Source: Aliisedimentitalea scapharcae (lineage in GTDB: Bacteria; Pseudomonadota; Alphaproteobacteria; Rhodobacterales; Rhodobacteraceae). From it: a DNA stretch of 64,000 nt. The translations under genes were made by a program, and so were the position numbers. The DNA lies in the NCBI RefSeq assembly GCF_045277565.1, contig NZ_CP123584.1, positions 4,340,001 through 4,404,000 on the forward strand. The letters run 5' to 3'. The notes under the pieces are model-generated. The model did not search any database. It saw only the letters and a program-made list of their open reading frames with translations, and was not told the origin of the DNA. Numbering within the stretch: the stretch's first letter is position 1; each line of letters opens with the position of its first letter. Below are positions 7,950 through 17,307 of this stretch, in pieces.

Positions 7950-9926
7950 CTACTCTGCCGCCATTTTTCCAGTGATTGGCATGATCGCTGCATCCCGAAT
8001 ATCCAGAGTCGCGCTGATCGATCCTTTGCGACCGTCTTCATAGGTCACTTCGGTCGTGGTCGAGATCTCGGCAGCACCGCCATACATGGCATCAATGATA
8101 TCCTTGAACTTGTCCGCGACGATGATACGGCGCACTTTGCGGGTGCGGGTCATTTCACCGTCATCAGCATCCAGTTCCTTGTGCAGAACAACAAACCGAT
8201 GCACCTGACAGCCCGACAACATCGGGTCCTCGGCAACCGATTTATTCACCGCCTCCACATGTTCCTGAATGGTTTCCAAAACCCGCGGATGTCCCGCCAG
8301 TTCCTGATACGACGCATAAGCGATATTGTTGCGTTCCGCCCAGTTGCCGACTGCTGTCAGATCAATGTTGATAAAGGCGGTGCACCGGTCCTTGCCATTG
8401 CCAAACAGCACGGCCTCCAGAATATCGGGATAGAACTTCAGCTTGTTCTCGACATACTTGGGCGCAAACATCCGGCCATCGGCCATTTTGCCAACGTCCT
8501 TGGCACGGTCGATAATCCGAAGATGACCTGAGCCTTCTTCGAAGAAACCAGCATCGCCTGTGGCAACCCAGCCTTCGGGGTCCTTGGTCGATGCCGTGGA
8601 TTCCGGGTTTTTGTAGTACTCAACAAACGTTCCGGGCGAGCGATAGAAAATCTCGCCATTGTCGGCGATCTTGATTTCCACGTCTGGTGCCGGAACACCG
8701 ACAGTGTCGGCCCGTACTTCGCCATCTGGCTGTACGGTGATGAACACGGTGGCTTCGGTCTGGCCATAGAGCTGCTTCAGGTTGATCCCCAGCGACCGAT
8801 AAAACTCAAAGATCTCCGGTCCGATTGCTTCACCAGCGGTATAGCCGACACGCACCTTGCCAAAACCCAAGGTGTCCTTGAGCGGCCCATAGACCAGCAC
8901 ATTGCCGAGCGCATATTTCAAACGATCCGCAAACCCGACAGGCTTGCCGTCCAGAATATCCGGCCCAACTTTTTTGGCGTGCGCCATATAATGCTTGAAC
9001 ATCTTGCGTTTGAAGGCCCCGGCGTCTTCCATCCGGATCATGACGTTGGTCAGCTGTGTTTCGAACACCCGCGGCGGCGCAAAATAATACGTTGGTCCGA
9101 TTTCCCGTAGGTCGGTCATCATCGTGTCCGCGCTCTCGGGACAATTCACACAGAAACCGGTCCAATACGCCTGACCGATCGAAAAGATGAAATCCCCGAC
9201 CCAAGCCATCGGCAGATACGCCAGAATTTCGTCATCCACACCCAGCTTGTCGAACTCGGACGCGTTCTTGGCGCTTTCGATGATGTTACGATTGGACAGA
9301 ACAACGCCCTTGGGCTTGCCCGTGGTACCGGAGGTGTACAGCATCACGCAGGTGCTGTCATAGGTCAGCTTGGCCCGGCGGTCCTGCAGATCACTGATCC
9401 ATTCGTCATAGGCAGCGCGCCCCTGATTTTGCACATGGCTGTATTCGTGCAACTGATGGTGGTCATATTTGCGCATACCGCGCGGATCCAGATAGATCAT
9501 ATGTTCGAATTGATGCAGTTGATCCTGCACTTCGATCACTTTGTCAGCCTGTTCCTGATCCGCCACCACAACGAACCGGGCACCACAATGGCCCAGCACA
9601 TAGGCCATCTCTTCGGCATTGGCGTCCTGATACAGGGGCACCGGCACGGCACCGACCGATTGCGCGGCAACGATCGCCCAATACAGATAGGGCCGGTTGC
9701 GGCCAATGATGGCGATAAAATCGCCTTCGTTCACGCCAAGGTTGATGAAACCAAGAGCAAGAGCCTCGATTTCCTTTTCCGCTTCAGCCCAACTCCAGCA
9801 TTGCCAAATGCCGAATTCCTTCTCCCGATAGGCGGGGGAATTGCCGAATTTTGTCGCGTTGCGTTGAAGCAGCGCCGGAAGGGATTGCAACCCTTCGGCG
9901 CCCGACTGCGTCTGAGCCAATTTCAT
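7950..9926 (-). CDS. AMP-binding acyl-CoA synthetase, FadD15/long-chain type
   Basis: 658 residues. The complete adenylation motifs are MLYTSGTTGKPKGVVLSN (phosphate loop), YGQTEA and GWVATGDAGFF, then the hinge LRIIDRAKDVGK and the C-terminal catalytic region. The length and the AYLPMAWVGDFIFS segment match the long FadD15-like or bubblegum-type synthetases that make acyl-CoA from fatty or other lipophilic acids with ATP. GGGAGG lies just before the ATG. It is the first gene of the liv cluster. An ABC importer with a ligase at each end suggests uptake coupled to CoA activation of a carboxylic acid (inference). Confidence 0.88.
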   Translation of the reverse strand: MKLAQTQSGAEGLQSLPALLQRNATKFGNSPAYREKEFGIWQCWSWAEAEKEIEALALGFINLGVNEGDFIAIIGRNRPYLYWAIVAAQSVGAVPVPLYQDANAEEMAYVLGHCGARFVVVADQEQADKVIEVQDQLHQFEHMIYLDPRGMRKYDHHQLHEYSHVQNQGRAAYDEWISDLQDRRAKLTYDSTCVMLYTSGTTGKPKGVVLSNRNIIESAKNASEFDKLGVDDEILAYLPMAWVGDFIFSIGQAYWTGFCVNCPESADTMMTDLREIGPTYYFAPPRVFETQLTNVMIRMEDAGAFKRKMFKHYMAHAKKVGPDILDGKPVGFADRLKYALGNVLVYGPLKDTLGFGKVRVGYTAGEAIGPEIFEFYRSLGINLKQLYGQTEATVFITVQPDGEVRADTVGVPAPDVEIKIADNGEIFYRSPGTFVEYYKNPESTASTKDPEGWVATGDAGFFEEGSGHLRIIDRAKDVGKMADGRMFAPKYVENKLKFYPDILEAVLFGNGKDRCTAFINIDLTAVGNWAERNNIAYASYQELAGHPRVLETIQEHVEAVNKSVAEDPMLSGCQVHRFVVLHKELDADDGEMTRTRKVRRIIVADKFKDIIDAMYGGAAEISTTTEVTYEDGRKGSISATLDIRDAAIMPITGKMAAE

Positions 9927-9985
9927 TCTCCTCCCAATCCGGCCCTCCGTGGCCGGAATGATCGCTTCCAGGCGATTCTGCCCCG

Positions 9986-10015
9986 ATTAGGGACGCTGAC
10001 ATGATGCGCCGTCAA
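9986..10015 (-). promoter_or_regulatory. Possible promoter of the acyl-CoA synthetase/liv cluster
   Basis: Read on the minus strand: TTGACG (10010-10015), an 18-nt spacer, then CCTAAT (9986-9991), about 60 nt ahead of the ATG. The -35 matches 5/6 and the -10 matches 4/6 of the sigma70 consensus. A weak call. Confidence 0.3.
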
Positions 10016-10038
10016 CTTTTTCCTGATGTTTTCCCAAT

Positions 10039-10055
10039 TGTTACGAATTGTAACA
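10039..10055. promoter_or_regulatory. Putative operator: TGTTAC-N5-GTAACA palindrome
   Basis: A perfect 6+6 inverted repeat with spacer GAATT, about 24 bp upstream of the -35 proposed for the acyl-CoA synthetase. The size and symmetry suit a dimeric HTH regulator such as a TetR- or GntR-type protein; which protein is unknown. Confidence 0.35.
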
Positions 10056-10432
10056 GCTCCGCACTAACCCTCGCGCTCCCCGTTACATGTCAAGAAAACA
10101 AGGGGATTTATGTCCTGCTGCGGCACGCCGCCACACGCAAAACAAGCCGCGCCAAGGACAAAAGATCCGTCACCACAACGGCCAAAGTTCGTATTGCGGC
10201 CGATTTCAAAGCCCAAAGGTGTTTCGGGTCGCGGTGGGATGGCGGGATTTTCTCCATCGTGCGTCGGATCGCGGGTAAACCGCTGCCCCGGATTCGCGTC
10301 ATCACAGTGCTGGGAATCCTGCTCTACCCTGGATTGTGCTCCCTATCCGCAAAGCGACAGGTTGCACGGCCCGTGACTCAATGACTCTTTGCGTCGCGCA
10401 CCAGCAATGTTAGCCATGTGGCGGGAGGCGCT

Positions 10433-12334
10433 ATGGATTATTCCGAAAAACAGACCAGAGCATTGACCAAAGCCGGGTTGAATTTGATTGCCCAGGCGCT
10501 GTCCATTTATGACAGCAACCTGCGTCTGGCAGTTTGCAACCATCGGTTTCAGGAAATGTTCGACCTCCCGGAGGCCCTCACCCTCCCTGGTGCCAAATTC
10601 GAAGACACGATTCGCCATATGGCAGAAAAGGGCGAATACGGCGATGTTGATGACATCGAAGAACTGGTGCAGATCCGCGTCGAGCAGGCACAGGCTTTTG
10701 AGCCACATTACCTGGAGCGCAAGCGCAACAACGGTCAGGTCATTTCCATTGAAGGAGCCCCCTTGCCCCAGGGCGGCTGGGTGGCTGTCTATACAGATAT
10801 CAGTCGTGCCAAGCAGATCGAGGAGCTGCTGCGCACCCGATCCGAAGAACTGTCTGATCAGTTACTGACCCACGCCGAAGAATTGAGCGCCACCAACCGA
10901 AAGCTCGCCGCAACAATTACCCAGCTGGAAGAAACAAAACGCCAGCTGACCGAGATTGAAAGCCGCACCCGTCTGACAACCGAAATGATGCCCGCCCATA
11001 TCGCACATGTTGATGAGGACGGCCATTACACCTACACCAATAGACGCCTCAGCGCTGTGTTTCCCGGCCGACCTTCGGATATTGTTGGGCTTCACATAAG
11101 CGAGGCATTGGGCCCCTTTGCCTATGCCAAGATCGAACCGAATTTGCTGGCAGCGTACAAGGGCGCAAATTCGGTTTTCGAATTCACCGAAGATCACAAC
11201 CAGCGCCGTATTCGAGTCGCATTGACCCCGGATCAGATGGGTGGGGTCTATGTATTGTCGATGGATATCACCGAAGAAACCCAAGCCAGGGTAGCCCTGC
11301 AACAATCCAGACGCCGGGCCATGGCCGCCCAGATGACGAGCGGCCTGGCGCATGACTTCTCGAACTTGCTGACAATCATCATGGGGATGCAGGGCAAGTT
11401 GGAGAAAATGACGCTCGACTCCGAAGCCGACGATCTTGTTCAGGCCACCCTGTCCGCAGCACGGCGCGGCGGGCGGTTGCTGAACCGCATCGCAGATATG
11501 ACCGGAAATAGAACTCTGCGCCCCCAAGCCTGCAACATGCACTCCCTGCTTGAAGAATTGAAAGTCCTGGCTTCGCCGTCATTGCCCCGTAACGTAGGCC
11601 TGAGCGTGCTCGACAACACGCCGGACAAATTGTTGCTGCTTGATCCTGGGATGCTACAGGACTCTCTGCTCAATCTTCTGCTCAACGCGCGGGATGCCTG
11701 CGGAACCAATGGGCAAATCACAGTCAGCGCGCACACAGTCGCCACAACTTGGTTGGAGATATCGGTTACCGATACCGGCCCCGGGTTTTCCGCCGAAGCT
11801 TTGGAAAAAGCCCTGAACCCGTTCTTCACCACCAAGGGTGGTGAAGGATCGGGGTTGGGGCTTCCCATGGTCTATGACATGGCGAAACTGGCCGGTGGTG
11901 ATATGCGAATCGGCAATACCCCGTCAGGGGCTAGCATCACGCTGCGACTCCCCTATCGCGAAGCTCCGGACGCCCGCGGTGGATTGGCATTGTTGGTCGA
12001 GGACAGTGATGAGCTGCGCGCAACCTTCCGCGACATGTTGATCGATTTGGGATTTTCTGTGATCGAAGCAACTTCTGTGGATGAAGCCTGTGCCCTGGCC
12101 GCTGATCTGGAAAGCATCACGCTGATTCTGTCGGATATCAAATTGGAAGGCGAAGCAACGGGGATTGATTTGGCAGACCGTATGGCCGCGTCTCGGCTCC
12201 CGGTGATTCTGATGACTTCGCTTCCCGCAACCGACCCGCTACATCGCATCGCATTGACCAAGGGCCCAGTCCTTGGCAAACCGTTTACAACCCATCAGCT
12301 TTCGGCGCTGATCAAACCGGAGGCCGCCGCATGA
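10433..12334 (+). CDS. Hybrid sensor histidine kinase with PAS domains and C-terminal receiver
   Basis: 633 residues, no clear membrane segment, so probably cytosolic. Order: a PAS-like domain (about 10-120, starting GLNLIAQALSIYDSNLRL), a coiled-coil linker (about 125-175), a second PAS (about 180-285), a dimerisation domain with phospho-His 307 (GLAHDFSNLL), an HATPase domain (N box LLNARDACG; G boxes DTGPGFS and GEGSGLGLP), and a receiver with Asp568 (ILSDIKLEG). The ATG at 10433 has GGGAGG 4 nt upstream; a GTG 15 nt earlier is less likely. The stop overlaps the next start as ATGA, so it is coupled to the response regulator, its probable partner. The signal is unknown. Confidence 0.88.
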   Translation: MDYSEKQTRALTKAGLNLIAQALSIYDSNLRLAVCNHRFQEMFDLPEALTLPGAKFEDTIRHMAEKGEYGDVDDIEELVQIRVEQAQAFEPHYLERKRNNGQVISIEGAPLPQGGWVAVYTDISRAKQIEELLRTRSEELSDQLLTHAEELSATNRKLAATITQLEETKRQLTEIESRTRLTTEMMPAHIAHVDEDGHYTYTNRRLSAVFPGRPSDIVGLHISEALGPFAYAKIEPNLLAAYKGANSVFEFTEDHNQRRIRVALTPDQMGGVYVLSMDITEETQARVALQQSRRRAMAAQMTSGLAHDFSNLLTIIMGMQGKLEKMTLDSEADDLVQATLSAARRGGRLLNRIADMTGNRTLRPQACNMHSLLEELKVLASPSLPRNVGLSVLDNTPDKLLLLDPGMLQDSLLNLLLNARDACGTNGQITVSAHTVATTWLEISVTDTGPGFSAEALEKALNPFFTTKGGEGSGLGLPMVYDMAKLAGGDMRIGNTPSGASITLRLPYREAPDARGGLALLVEDSDELRATFRDMLIDLGFSVIEATSVDEACALAADLESITLILSDIKLEGEATGIDLADRMAASRLPVILMTSLPATDPLHRIALTKGPVLGKPFTTHQLSALIKPEAAA

Positions 12335-13035
12335 CCGCACCGCTGGTTACAATTCTGGATGACGAACCTGGCATTCGCCAGATTCTATCCGACGCGCTGG
12401 AAGAAGCCGGATTTCGCACACAGAGCTTCTCGCGCGCCCGCGAATTCGAAGCCTCGTTGAAACGGGTGACGCCTGATGTCTGCCTCGTCGATCTTTCGTT
12501 GCCCGACACCGATGGTCTCGCGTTGGTTCACCGGCTGGCGCTGGAACAGGGCGCGGCCGTGATCATCGTGTCAGGCCGGGCGCAAGTCCAAGACCGTGTG
12601 ACGGGTTTGGAATTGGGCGCAGATGATTATATCACCAAACCGTTTGACCCGGCCGAAGTTGTCGCCCGTGTTCGGGCGCGGTTGCGTGGCGGATCCAGAA
12701 CCGTGACCCAATCTGGTGACACCGCAAGCTTCAATGGCTGGACCGCGCATTTCGACCGGTATGTTCTCGAAGACGACACCGGCACGGAAACCCCGTTTTC
12801 CCATGCCGAAGGCGAGGTTCTGCGGTTGTTCCTAGACAGCCCAAAACGACTGATCAGCCGCGCTCAGATGCAGGAAATGTTGGGGGGTGCCGCGGGTGAC
12901 AGTTTTGATCGGGCCATGGATGTCCGCATCTCACGTCTGCGGACCAAATTGCGCGAAGATCCCAAAAATCCACGCCTGATCAAAACCATCTATGGCGCAG
13001 GATACATTTTTCTCGGCGATGTCAGCTGGGGTTAA
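12331..13035 (+). CDS. OmpR-family response regulator
   Basis: 234 residues. The receiver domain (about 1-120) has acidic residues LDDE near the N-terminus, phospho-acceptor Asp54 (CLVDLSLPDTDG) and the conserved Lys in YITKPFDP. A winged-helix DNA-binding domain follows (about 140-230: RAMDVRISRLRTKLREDP, then IKTIYGAGYIF). It begins inside the stop of the hybrid kinase (ATGA overlap), so phosphotransfer from that kinase is expected. The terminator after it is shared with rpmD on the other strand. Target genes cannot be told. Confidence 0.92.
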   Translation: MTAPLVTILDDEPGIRQILSDALEEAGFRTQSFSRAREFEASLKRVTPDVCLVDLSLPDTDGLALVHRLALEQGAAVIIVSGRAQVQDRVTGLELGADDYITKPFDPAEVVARVRARLRGGSRTVTQSGDTASFNGWTAHFDRYVLEDDTGTETPFSHAEGEVLRLFLDSPKRLISRAQMQEMLGGAAGDSFDRAMDVRISRLRTKLREDPKNPRLIKTIYGAGYIFLGDVSWG

Positions 13036-13095
13036 ACAAAGCAGCAAACGGTTATCACGAGTCGTCCCTGGTCCCGCCAGCAATCTTCCAAACAA

Positions 13096-13123
13096 AAACG
13101 CCCCCGGAAAACCGAGGGCGTTT
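13096..13123. terminator. Bidirectional intrinsic terminator between the response regulator and rpmD
   Basis: AAACGCCC (13096-13103) pairs with GGGCGTTT (13116-13123), with more pairs inside. On the minus strand TTTTTGTTTGG follows, a strong end for the rpmC-rpmD unit. On the plus strand the tail is weaker (TTTAGTATTTTG). rplO and secY, which usually follow rpmD, are absent. Confidence 0.8.
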
Positions 13124-13156
13124 AGTATTTTGTCGGGGCTAACCCCAAGAAAGTGC

Positions 13157-13345
13157 TTAGTCGCGCTCTTCGATGATCTCGACCATGTGCGAAACTTTGC
13201 GCACCATGCCGCGGATCGCAGGAGTATCTTCCAACTCACGAGTCCGGTTCATCTTGTTCAGGCCCAGGCCCACCAAAGTGGCGCGCTGGTCTGCGGGGCG
13301 ACGGATCGGCGAACCGACCTGCTTGACGACGATAGTTTTAGCCAT
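13157..13345 (-). CDS. rpmD: 50S ribosomal protein L30
   Basis: 62 residues, the normal size for bacterial L30. It starts [16 protein letters not shown] and carries the L30 core [20 protein letters not shown]. It lies 12 nt after rpsE and is the last gene of its unit, followed by a strong terminator. In most bacteria rplO-secY comes next; here a two-component system faces it instead. Confidence 0.96.
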   Translation of the reverse strand: MAKTIVVKQVGSPIRRPADQRATLVGLGLNKMNRTRELEDTPAIRGMVRKVSHMVEIIEERD

Positions 13346-13357
13346 GATGTCGTCTCC

Positions 13358-13927
13358 TTACGCTTCTGCGGTTTCAGCAGCAGGTGCTTCGTCCCGCTTG
13401 GGCAGGATGTCGGCAACTTTCTTACCACGACGCTGTGCAACCGAACGCGGGCTCTGCTCTTTGGTCAGGCCGTTGATGGTTGCGCGGATCATGTTGTAAG
13501 GGTTCTGCGAGCCGATCGACTTGGACACAACGTCCTTGACGCCCAGCATTTCGAACACGGCACGCATTGGACCACCGGCGATGATCCCAGTACCTTCCGG
13601 AGCGGTCCGCATGACCACTTTACCGGCACCGTGACGACCTTCGATGTCGTGGTGCAGCGTACGACCTTCGCGCAGCTGTACGCGGATCATCTGACGCTTG
13701 GCCTGTTCTGTTGCCTTGCGGATCGCCTCGGGTACTTCTTTCGCTTTACCCTTGCCGAAACCCACACGGCCTTTTTGGTCGCCTACGACAACCAGAGCGG
13801 CAAAGCCAAAGCGCTTACCACCTTTAACGGTTTTCGATACGCGGTTGATCGCAACCAAACGATCTGCGAATTCCGGTGTTTCATCGCGGTCGCGACGGTT
13901 ACCCCGGCGGTTATCACGTTCTGCCAT
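13358..13927 (-). CDS. rpsE: 30S ribosomal protein S5
   Basis: 189 residues. The S5 N-terminal dsRNA-binding part ([20 protein letters not shown], then [17 protein letters not shown]) and C-terminal fold ([20 protein letters not shown]) are both complete. It acts in decoding accuracy and mRNA entry. A 177-nt gap holding a double-hairpin repeat separates it from rplR, whereas other gaps in this unit are 2-18 nt (77 nt before rplN). Confidence 0.97.
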   Translation of the reverse strand: MAERDNRRGNRRDRDETPEFADRLVAINRVSKTVKGGKRFGFAALVVVGDQKGRVGFGKGKAKEVPEAIRKATEQAKRQMIRVQLREGRTLHHDIEGRHGAGKVVMRTAPEGTGIIAGGPMRAVFEMLGVKDVVSKSIGSQNPYNMIRATINGLTKEQSPRSVAQRRGKKVADILPKRDEAPAAETAEA

Positions 13928-14034
13928 TAGGCATTCCTTTTTCTTGGCGACAAGCGCCCTTTGTCCAATCCCAGTGGGACATCAGCCCCCGGATCATCGA
14001 GGCAGGCGAACCTGCCTTCGCTTTAACTTCGCAA

Positions 14035-14098
14035 GGTGCGTGACAAACACGCACCCTACGGTTTTATCGCTGTTGTAGGGTGCGTGCTTGCACGCACC
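14035..14098. repeat. Intergenic double-hairpin repeat (copy A of GGTGCGTG/CACGCACC family)
   Basis: Two hairpins, GGTGCGTG-N5-CACGCACC (14035-14055) and GGTGCGTG-N4-CACGCACC (14079-14098), joined by CTAC...GTAG, which can also pair. It lies between rplR and rpsE. Related copies are at 28802-28857 and 47115-47138. REP-like, function unknown. Confidence 0.8.
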
Positions 14099-14104
14099 GC
14101 TCCA

Positions 14105-14464
14105 TCAGATCTTCAGGCCGCCTTCACGCGCAGCGTCGGCCAAAGCCTTCACCTTGCCGTGGAAAAGGAAGCCGCCACGATCGAAATAGGCTTCTTCGAC
14201 GCCTGCCTTCTTGGCACGCTCGGCGATAGCCGCACCCACTTTGGTGGCTGCTTCGACGTTGTTCTTGCCCACAACACCCAGATCTTTTTCCAGGGTCGAG
14301 GCCGAGGCCAGGGTCACACCCTGCACGTCGTCGATCAATTGAACAGAGATGTTCTTGTTCGAACGGTGTACAGACAGGCGCGGACGCCCTGCGTTGACCT
14401 TGCGAAGTTTGTTCCGGACGCGCAGACGGCGCTTCAGAAACAGAGTTCTTTTGCTGTTTGCCAT
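14105..14464 (-). CDS. rplR: 50S ribosomal protein L18
   Basis: 119 residues. It begins [20 protein letters not shown]; the core [20 protein letters not shown] and the end [19 protein letters not shown] are standard for L18, which binds 5S rRNA. It is 11 nt from rplF. The stop lies beside the double-hairpin repeat, which may affect how much transcript reaches rpsE-rpmD. Confidence 0.97.
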   Translation of the reverse strand: MANSKRTLFLKRRLRVRNKLRKVNAGRPRLSVHRSNKNISVQLIDDVQGVTLASASTLEKDLGVVGKNNVEAATKVGAAIAERAKKAGVEEAYFDRGGFLFHGKVKALADAAREGGLKI

Positions 14465-14475
14465 TTTGCTGGTCC

Positions 14476-15009
14476 TTACTTCTTCTTGCCTTCCTTGCGG
14501 AAGATAAATTCGCCCTTGTAGCGGATGCCTTTGCCTTTGTAGGGCTCGGGCTTACGCCATGCGCGGATTTCAGCGGCGACCTGGCCGACCTTTTGTTCGT
14601 CGATACCTTCGACAACAATTTCGGTCTGCTTGGGCGCAGTGACGGTCACACCTTCAGGTGCAACATAGTCAACATCATGCGACAGGCCGAGGTTCAGCTT
14701 CAGGGTATTGCCCTGAACCTGTGCCCGGTAACCAACACCCTGGATCTCCAGCTCTTTCTTGAAGCCGGTGGTGACACCAGCAACGAGATTGGCAACCATG
14801 GTGCGGGACATGCCCCACTGTTGACGCGCGCGCTTGGACGAACCGCGCGGCGTGATTGTGACGACGTTGTCTTCGACAGCGAGCGACACATCATCGGTGG
14901 CGTTGAAGCTGCGGGTGCCTTTCGGACCTTTAACTTCGATGGTCTGACCCGACACAGAGGCGGTTACGCCGCTGGGCAGTTCGACCGGCTTTTTACCAAT
15001 ACGAGACAT
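14476..15009 (-). CDS. rplF: 50S ribosomal protein L6
   Basis: 177 residues, standard length. N-terminus [16 protein letters not shown]-terminal signature [19 protein letters not shown]6 lies near the factor-binding site of the large subunit. Gaps of 11-12 nt to both neighbours show tight coupling. Confidence 0.97.
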   Translation of the reverse strand: MSRIGKKPVELPSGVTASVSGQTIEVKGPKGTRSFNATDDVSLAVEDNVVTITPRGSSKRARQQWGMSRTMVANLVAGVTTGFKKELEIQGVGYRAQVQGNTLKLNLGLSHDVDYVAPEGVTVTAPKQTEIVVEGIDEQKVGQVAAEIRAWRKPEPYKGKGIRYKGEFIFRKEGKKK

Positions 15010-15021
15010 CGATGGACCTCC

Positions 15022-15414
15022 TTAGAAGACGGTGCAAAGAACTTCGCCGCCAACATTCTGGCTACGAGCTTTTGCATCCGACATCACACCCTTGGGGGTG
15101 GAGACAATCGACACACCCAGGCCCTGACGGACCGACGGGATGTCACTGACGCCCATGTAAACGCGACGACCGGGTTTAGAGACCCGCTTCAGTTCGCGAA
15201 TGACAGGTTCGCCATCGAAGTACTTCAGGCTGATTTCGATCGCCGGGTGACCATTGGCCCCCGTCGAATTCTCATAACCGCGGATGTAACCTTCGTCAGC
15301 CAGCACATCCAGAACCCAACCGCGCAGCTTGGAAGCCGGGGTCGAGACAGTGGATTTGCCGCGCATCTGAGCGTTACGGATACGGGTGAGCATATCGCCG
15401 ATAGGATCATTCAT
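15022..15414 (-). CDS. rpsH: 30S ribosomal protein S8
   Basis: 130 residues. It begins [16 protein letters not shown] and holds the signature [18 protein letters not shown]; the C-terminus GGEVLCTVF is complete. S8 binds 16S helix 21 and in enterobacteria represses its own operon by binding spc mRNA; whether that holds here cannot be told. Confidence 0.97.
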   Translation of the reverse strand: MNDPIGDMLTRIRNAQMRGKSTVSTPASKLRGWVLDVLADEGYIRGYENSTGANGHPAIEISLKYFDGEPVIRELKRVSKPGRRVYMGVSDIPSVRQGLGVSIVSTPKGVMSDAKARSQNVGGEVLCTVF

Positions 15415-15427
15415 ATCAATCTCTCCC

Positions 15428-15733
15428 TTACCAGCTCGATTTCACCATGCCGGGGATCTGACCAGCAGAGCCCAGCTCGCGCAGCGCGATACGGCTGACC
15501 TTCAGCTTACGGTAGTAAGCGTGAGGACGACCTGTCAGCTGACAACGGTTGTGCAGACGGTTTGCTGCGCTGTTGCGCGGCAGTTTCGCCAATTTCAGAC
15601 GCGCTTTGAAACGCTCTTCCATCGGGAGACTTTCGTCTTTCGCGATCTCTTTGAGCTCGGCACGCTTGGCTGCGTATTTAGCCACCAGGCGTTCGCGCTT
15701 CTTTTCGCGTTCGATCATTGCTTTTTTAGCCAT
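15428..15733 (-). CDS. rpsN: 30S ribosomal protein S14, long zinc-independent form
   Basis: 101 residues. It has the C-terminal S14 signature [15 protein letters not shown] and only a single Cys there, so it is the C-minus (zinc-free) form usual in alphaproteobacteria. The N-terminal basic helix is [16 protein letters not shown]. Confidence 0.96.
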   Translation of the reverse strand: MAKKAMIEREKKRERLVAKYAAKRAELKEIAKDESLPMEERFKARLKLAKLPRNSAANRLHNRCQLTGRPHAYYRKLKVSRIALRELGSAGQIPGMVKSSW

Positions 15734-15751
15734 GTCTCTTCCTTCCCGCGC

Positions 15752-16312
15752 TTAAGCGTTGAACGGCATGTTGAAAGCTTTCAACAGGCTCTTGGCTTCC
15801 GCGTCGGTGTTCGCGGTGGTGGCAATTACGATGTCCAAGCCCCAAGGCTCGTCGATCTTGTCGAAATCGATTTCCGGAAACACGATGTGCTCTTTCAGAC
15901 CCATGGCAAAGTTGCCACGGCCGTCAAAGCTCGGTTTGACACCACGGAAGTCACGCACGCGCGGCAGCGCGACGGTGATCAGGCGGTCCAGGAAGTCGTA
16001 CATGCGGTCGCCACGCAGGGTCACTTTCGCACCCATCGGCATACCTTCACGAACCCGGAAACCAGCGATCGAATTCTTGGCGATCGTGGTCAGAGCTTTT
16101 TGGCCCGCGATCAGGGTCAGATCACCCTGGGCGGATTTGGCTTTCTTGCTGTCTTTGACAGCCGCGCGGCCACAACCAATGTTCAGAACGATCTTTTCCA
16201 GCTTGGGCAGCTGCATGTCGTTCTTATAGCCGAATTCCTCTTTCATGGCAGCACAGATGCTGTCCTTGTAGACGGTCTTCAGGCGCGGGGTGTAGGTTGC
16301 AGAATCAAGCAT
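15752..16312 (-). CDS. rplE: 50S ribosomal protein L5
   Basis: 186 residues. The core [13 protein letters not shown] (near residue 40) and the C-terminus [17 protein letters not shown] are typical of L5, a 5S rRNA-binding protein at the central protuberance. Its start overlaps the end of rplX by 8 nt, so translation is coupled. Confidence 0.97.
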   Translation of the reverse strand: MLDSATYTPRLKTVYKDSICAAMKEEFGYKNDMQLPKLEKIVLNIGCGRAAVKDSKKAKSAQGDLTLIAGQKALTTIAKNSIAGFRVREGMPMGAKVTLRGDRMYDFLDRLITVALPRVRDFRGVKPSFDGRGNFAMGLKEHIVFPEIDFDKIDEPWGLDIVIATTANTDAEAKSLLKAFNMPFNA

Positions 16313-16616
16313 CGATCACGTCCCCTGTGGTCTTGGCGAAACGAACCTTCTTGTCACCTTCCATACGGAAGCCAACGCGGGTTGCTTTGCCGTTTGCGTC
16401 CAGCATTGCCAGGTTCGACAGCTCGATCGGCAGGGCCTTGGGCAGGCGACCGCCCTGATCTGTCTGGGTCTGACGGGTGTGACGGATGGCCATGTTCACG
16501 CCATCTACAACAGCTTTGCCGGCTTTGGGGTCAACAGAGGAAATGGTGCCCTCTTTGCCTTTGTCCTTACCGGCCAGCACGACGACCTTGTCGCCTTTGC
16601 GGAGTTTAGCAGCCAT
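16305..16616 (-). CDS. rplX: 50S ribosomal protein L24
   Basis: 103 residues with the KOW motif near the N-terminus ([19 protein letters not shown]). L24 starts large-subunit assembly. Two nucleotides separate it from rplN, and it overlaps rplE by 8. Confidence 0.97.
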   Translation of the reverse strand: MAAKLRKGDKVVVLAGKDKGKEGTISSVDPKAGKAVVDGVNMAIRHTRQTQTDQGGRLPKALPIELSNLAMLDANGKATRVGFRMEGDKKVRFAKTTGDVIDA

Positions 16617-16618
16617 GA

Positions 16619-16987
16619 TTACAGCACCTCCGGAGCGAGCGAGATGATCTTCATGAAGTTCTTGGCGCGCAATTCACGAACAACCGGGCCAAAGATACGG
16701 GTACCAACCGGCTCGTTGTTGTTGTTCAGGATGACGGCGGCGTTGCGATCGAAACGGATCGCTGTGCCATCTTCGCGACGGACTTCTTTTGCGGTGCGAA
16801 CGACGACGGCCTTGCGGACATCACCTTTCTTCACGCGACCGCGTGGAATGGCTTCCTTGACCGAGACGACGATGATGTCGCCTACGGATGCGTATTTACG
16901 CTTGGAACCACCCAGGACCTTGATGCACTGAACTCGGCGAGCGCCAGAGTTGTCAGCGACATCCAGATTGGTCTGCATCTGGATCAT
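16619..16987 (-). CDS. rplN: 50S ribosomal protein L14
   Basis: 122 residues, the usual length. Signature [18 protein letters not shown] at the N-terminus; the C-terminus [13 protein letters not shown] is complete. It lies 77 nt after rpsQ, in a gap holding a GC-rich stem and the TTTCGACT-A-AGTCGAAA palindrome. Confidence 0.97.
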   Translation of the reverse strand: MIQMQTNLDVADNSGARRVQCIKVLGGSKRKYASVGDIIVVSVKEAIPRGRVKKGDVRKAVVVRTAKEVRREDGTAIRFDRNAAVILNNNNEPVGTRIFGPVVRELRAKNFMKIISLAPEVL

Positions 16988-17035
16988 GTGGTTTCTCCCG
17001 ACCTGTGGGGGCTGGTCTTGCTAAATCCCCCAGGG

Positions 17036-17052
17036 TTTCGACTAAGTCGAAA
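17036..17052. repeat. Palindrome TTTCGACT-A-AGTCGAAA in the rpsQ-rplN gap
   Basis: Perfect 8+1+8 palindrome. A second copy (7+1+7, centre C) lies at 23149-23163 near the rplB leader. Beside it, CTGTGGGGG...CCCCCAG (17003-17032) makes a further stem. It could be an RNA hairpin or a protein-binding site. Confidence 0.6.
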
Positions 17053-17064
17053 GGATCTGAAAGC

Positions 17065-17295
17065 TTAGGCTTCCAGAACCTCCCAACGTTTCGTTTTCGA
17101 GCGCGGCGCACATTCGATGATGCGTACGGAATCGCCGACCTTGAAAGCGTTCTTTTCATCGTGAGCCCGGTACTTCTTGGACTTACGGATGGTTTTCTTC
17201 AGAACAGGGTGTGTGAAACGACGTTCAACCGAAACTGTTACGGTCTGGGCGTTGGCGTCGCTTGTCACGGTGCCGGAGAGGATACGTTTGGGCAT
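17065..17295 (-). CDS. rpsQ: 30S ribosomal protein S17
   Basis: 76 residues. It starts [18 protein letters not shown]; the S17 signature [16 protein letters not shown] is at the end. It binds 16S rRNA early in assembly. Twelve nt from rpmC. Confidence 0.96.
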   Translation of the reverse strand: MPKRILSGTVTSDANAQTVTVSVERRFTHPVLKKTIRKSKKYRAHDEKNAFKVGDSVRIIECAPRSKTKRWEVLEA

Positions 17296-17307
17296 ACTTC
17301 AGGCTCC

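Larger units (their letters stand above)
9927..10432. other. 506-bp divergent intergenic region between the acyl-CoA synthetase and the histidine kinase
   Basis: No convincing gene is present; the reading frames inside are short, Arg/Thr-rich and lack ribosome sites. It holds the putative synthetase promoter and the TGTTAC-N5-GTAACA palindrome listed separately. The half nearest the kinase (about 10100-10400) shows no clear promoter or repeat. Confidence 0.6.

Noticed and set aside
9981..10384. Short plus- and minus-strand frames upstream of the histidine kinase
   Set aside because: No ribosome sites, no family resemblance, and several overlapping frames cover the same sequence.
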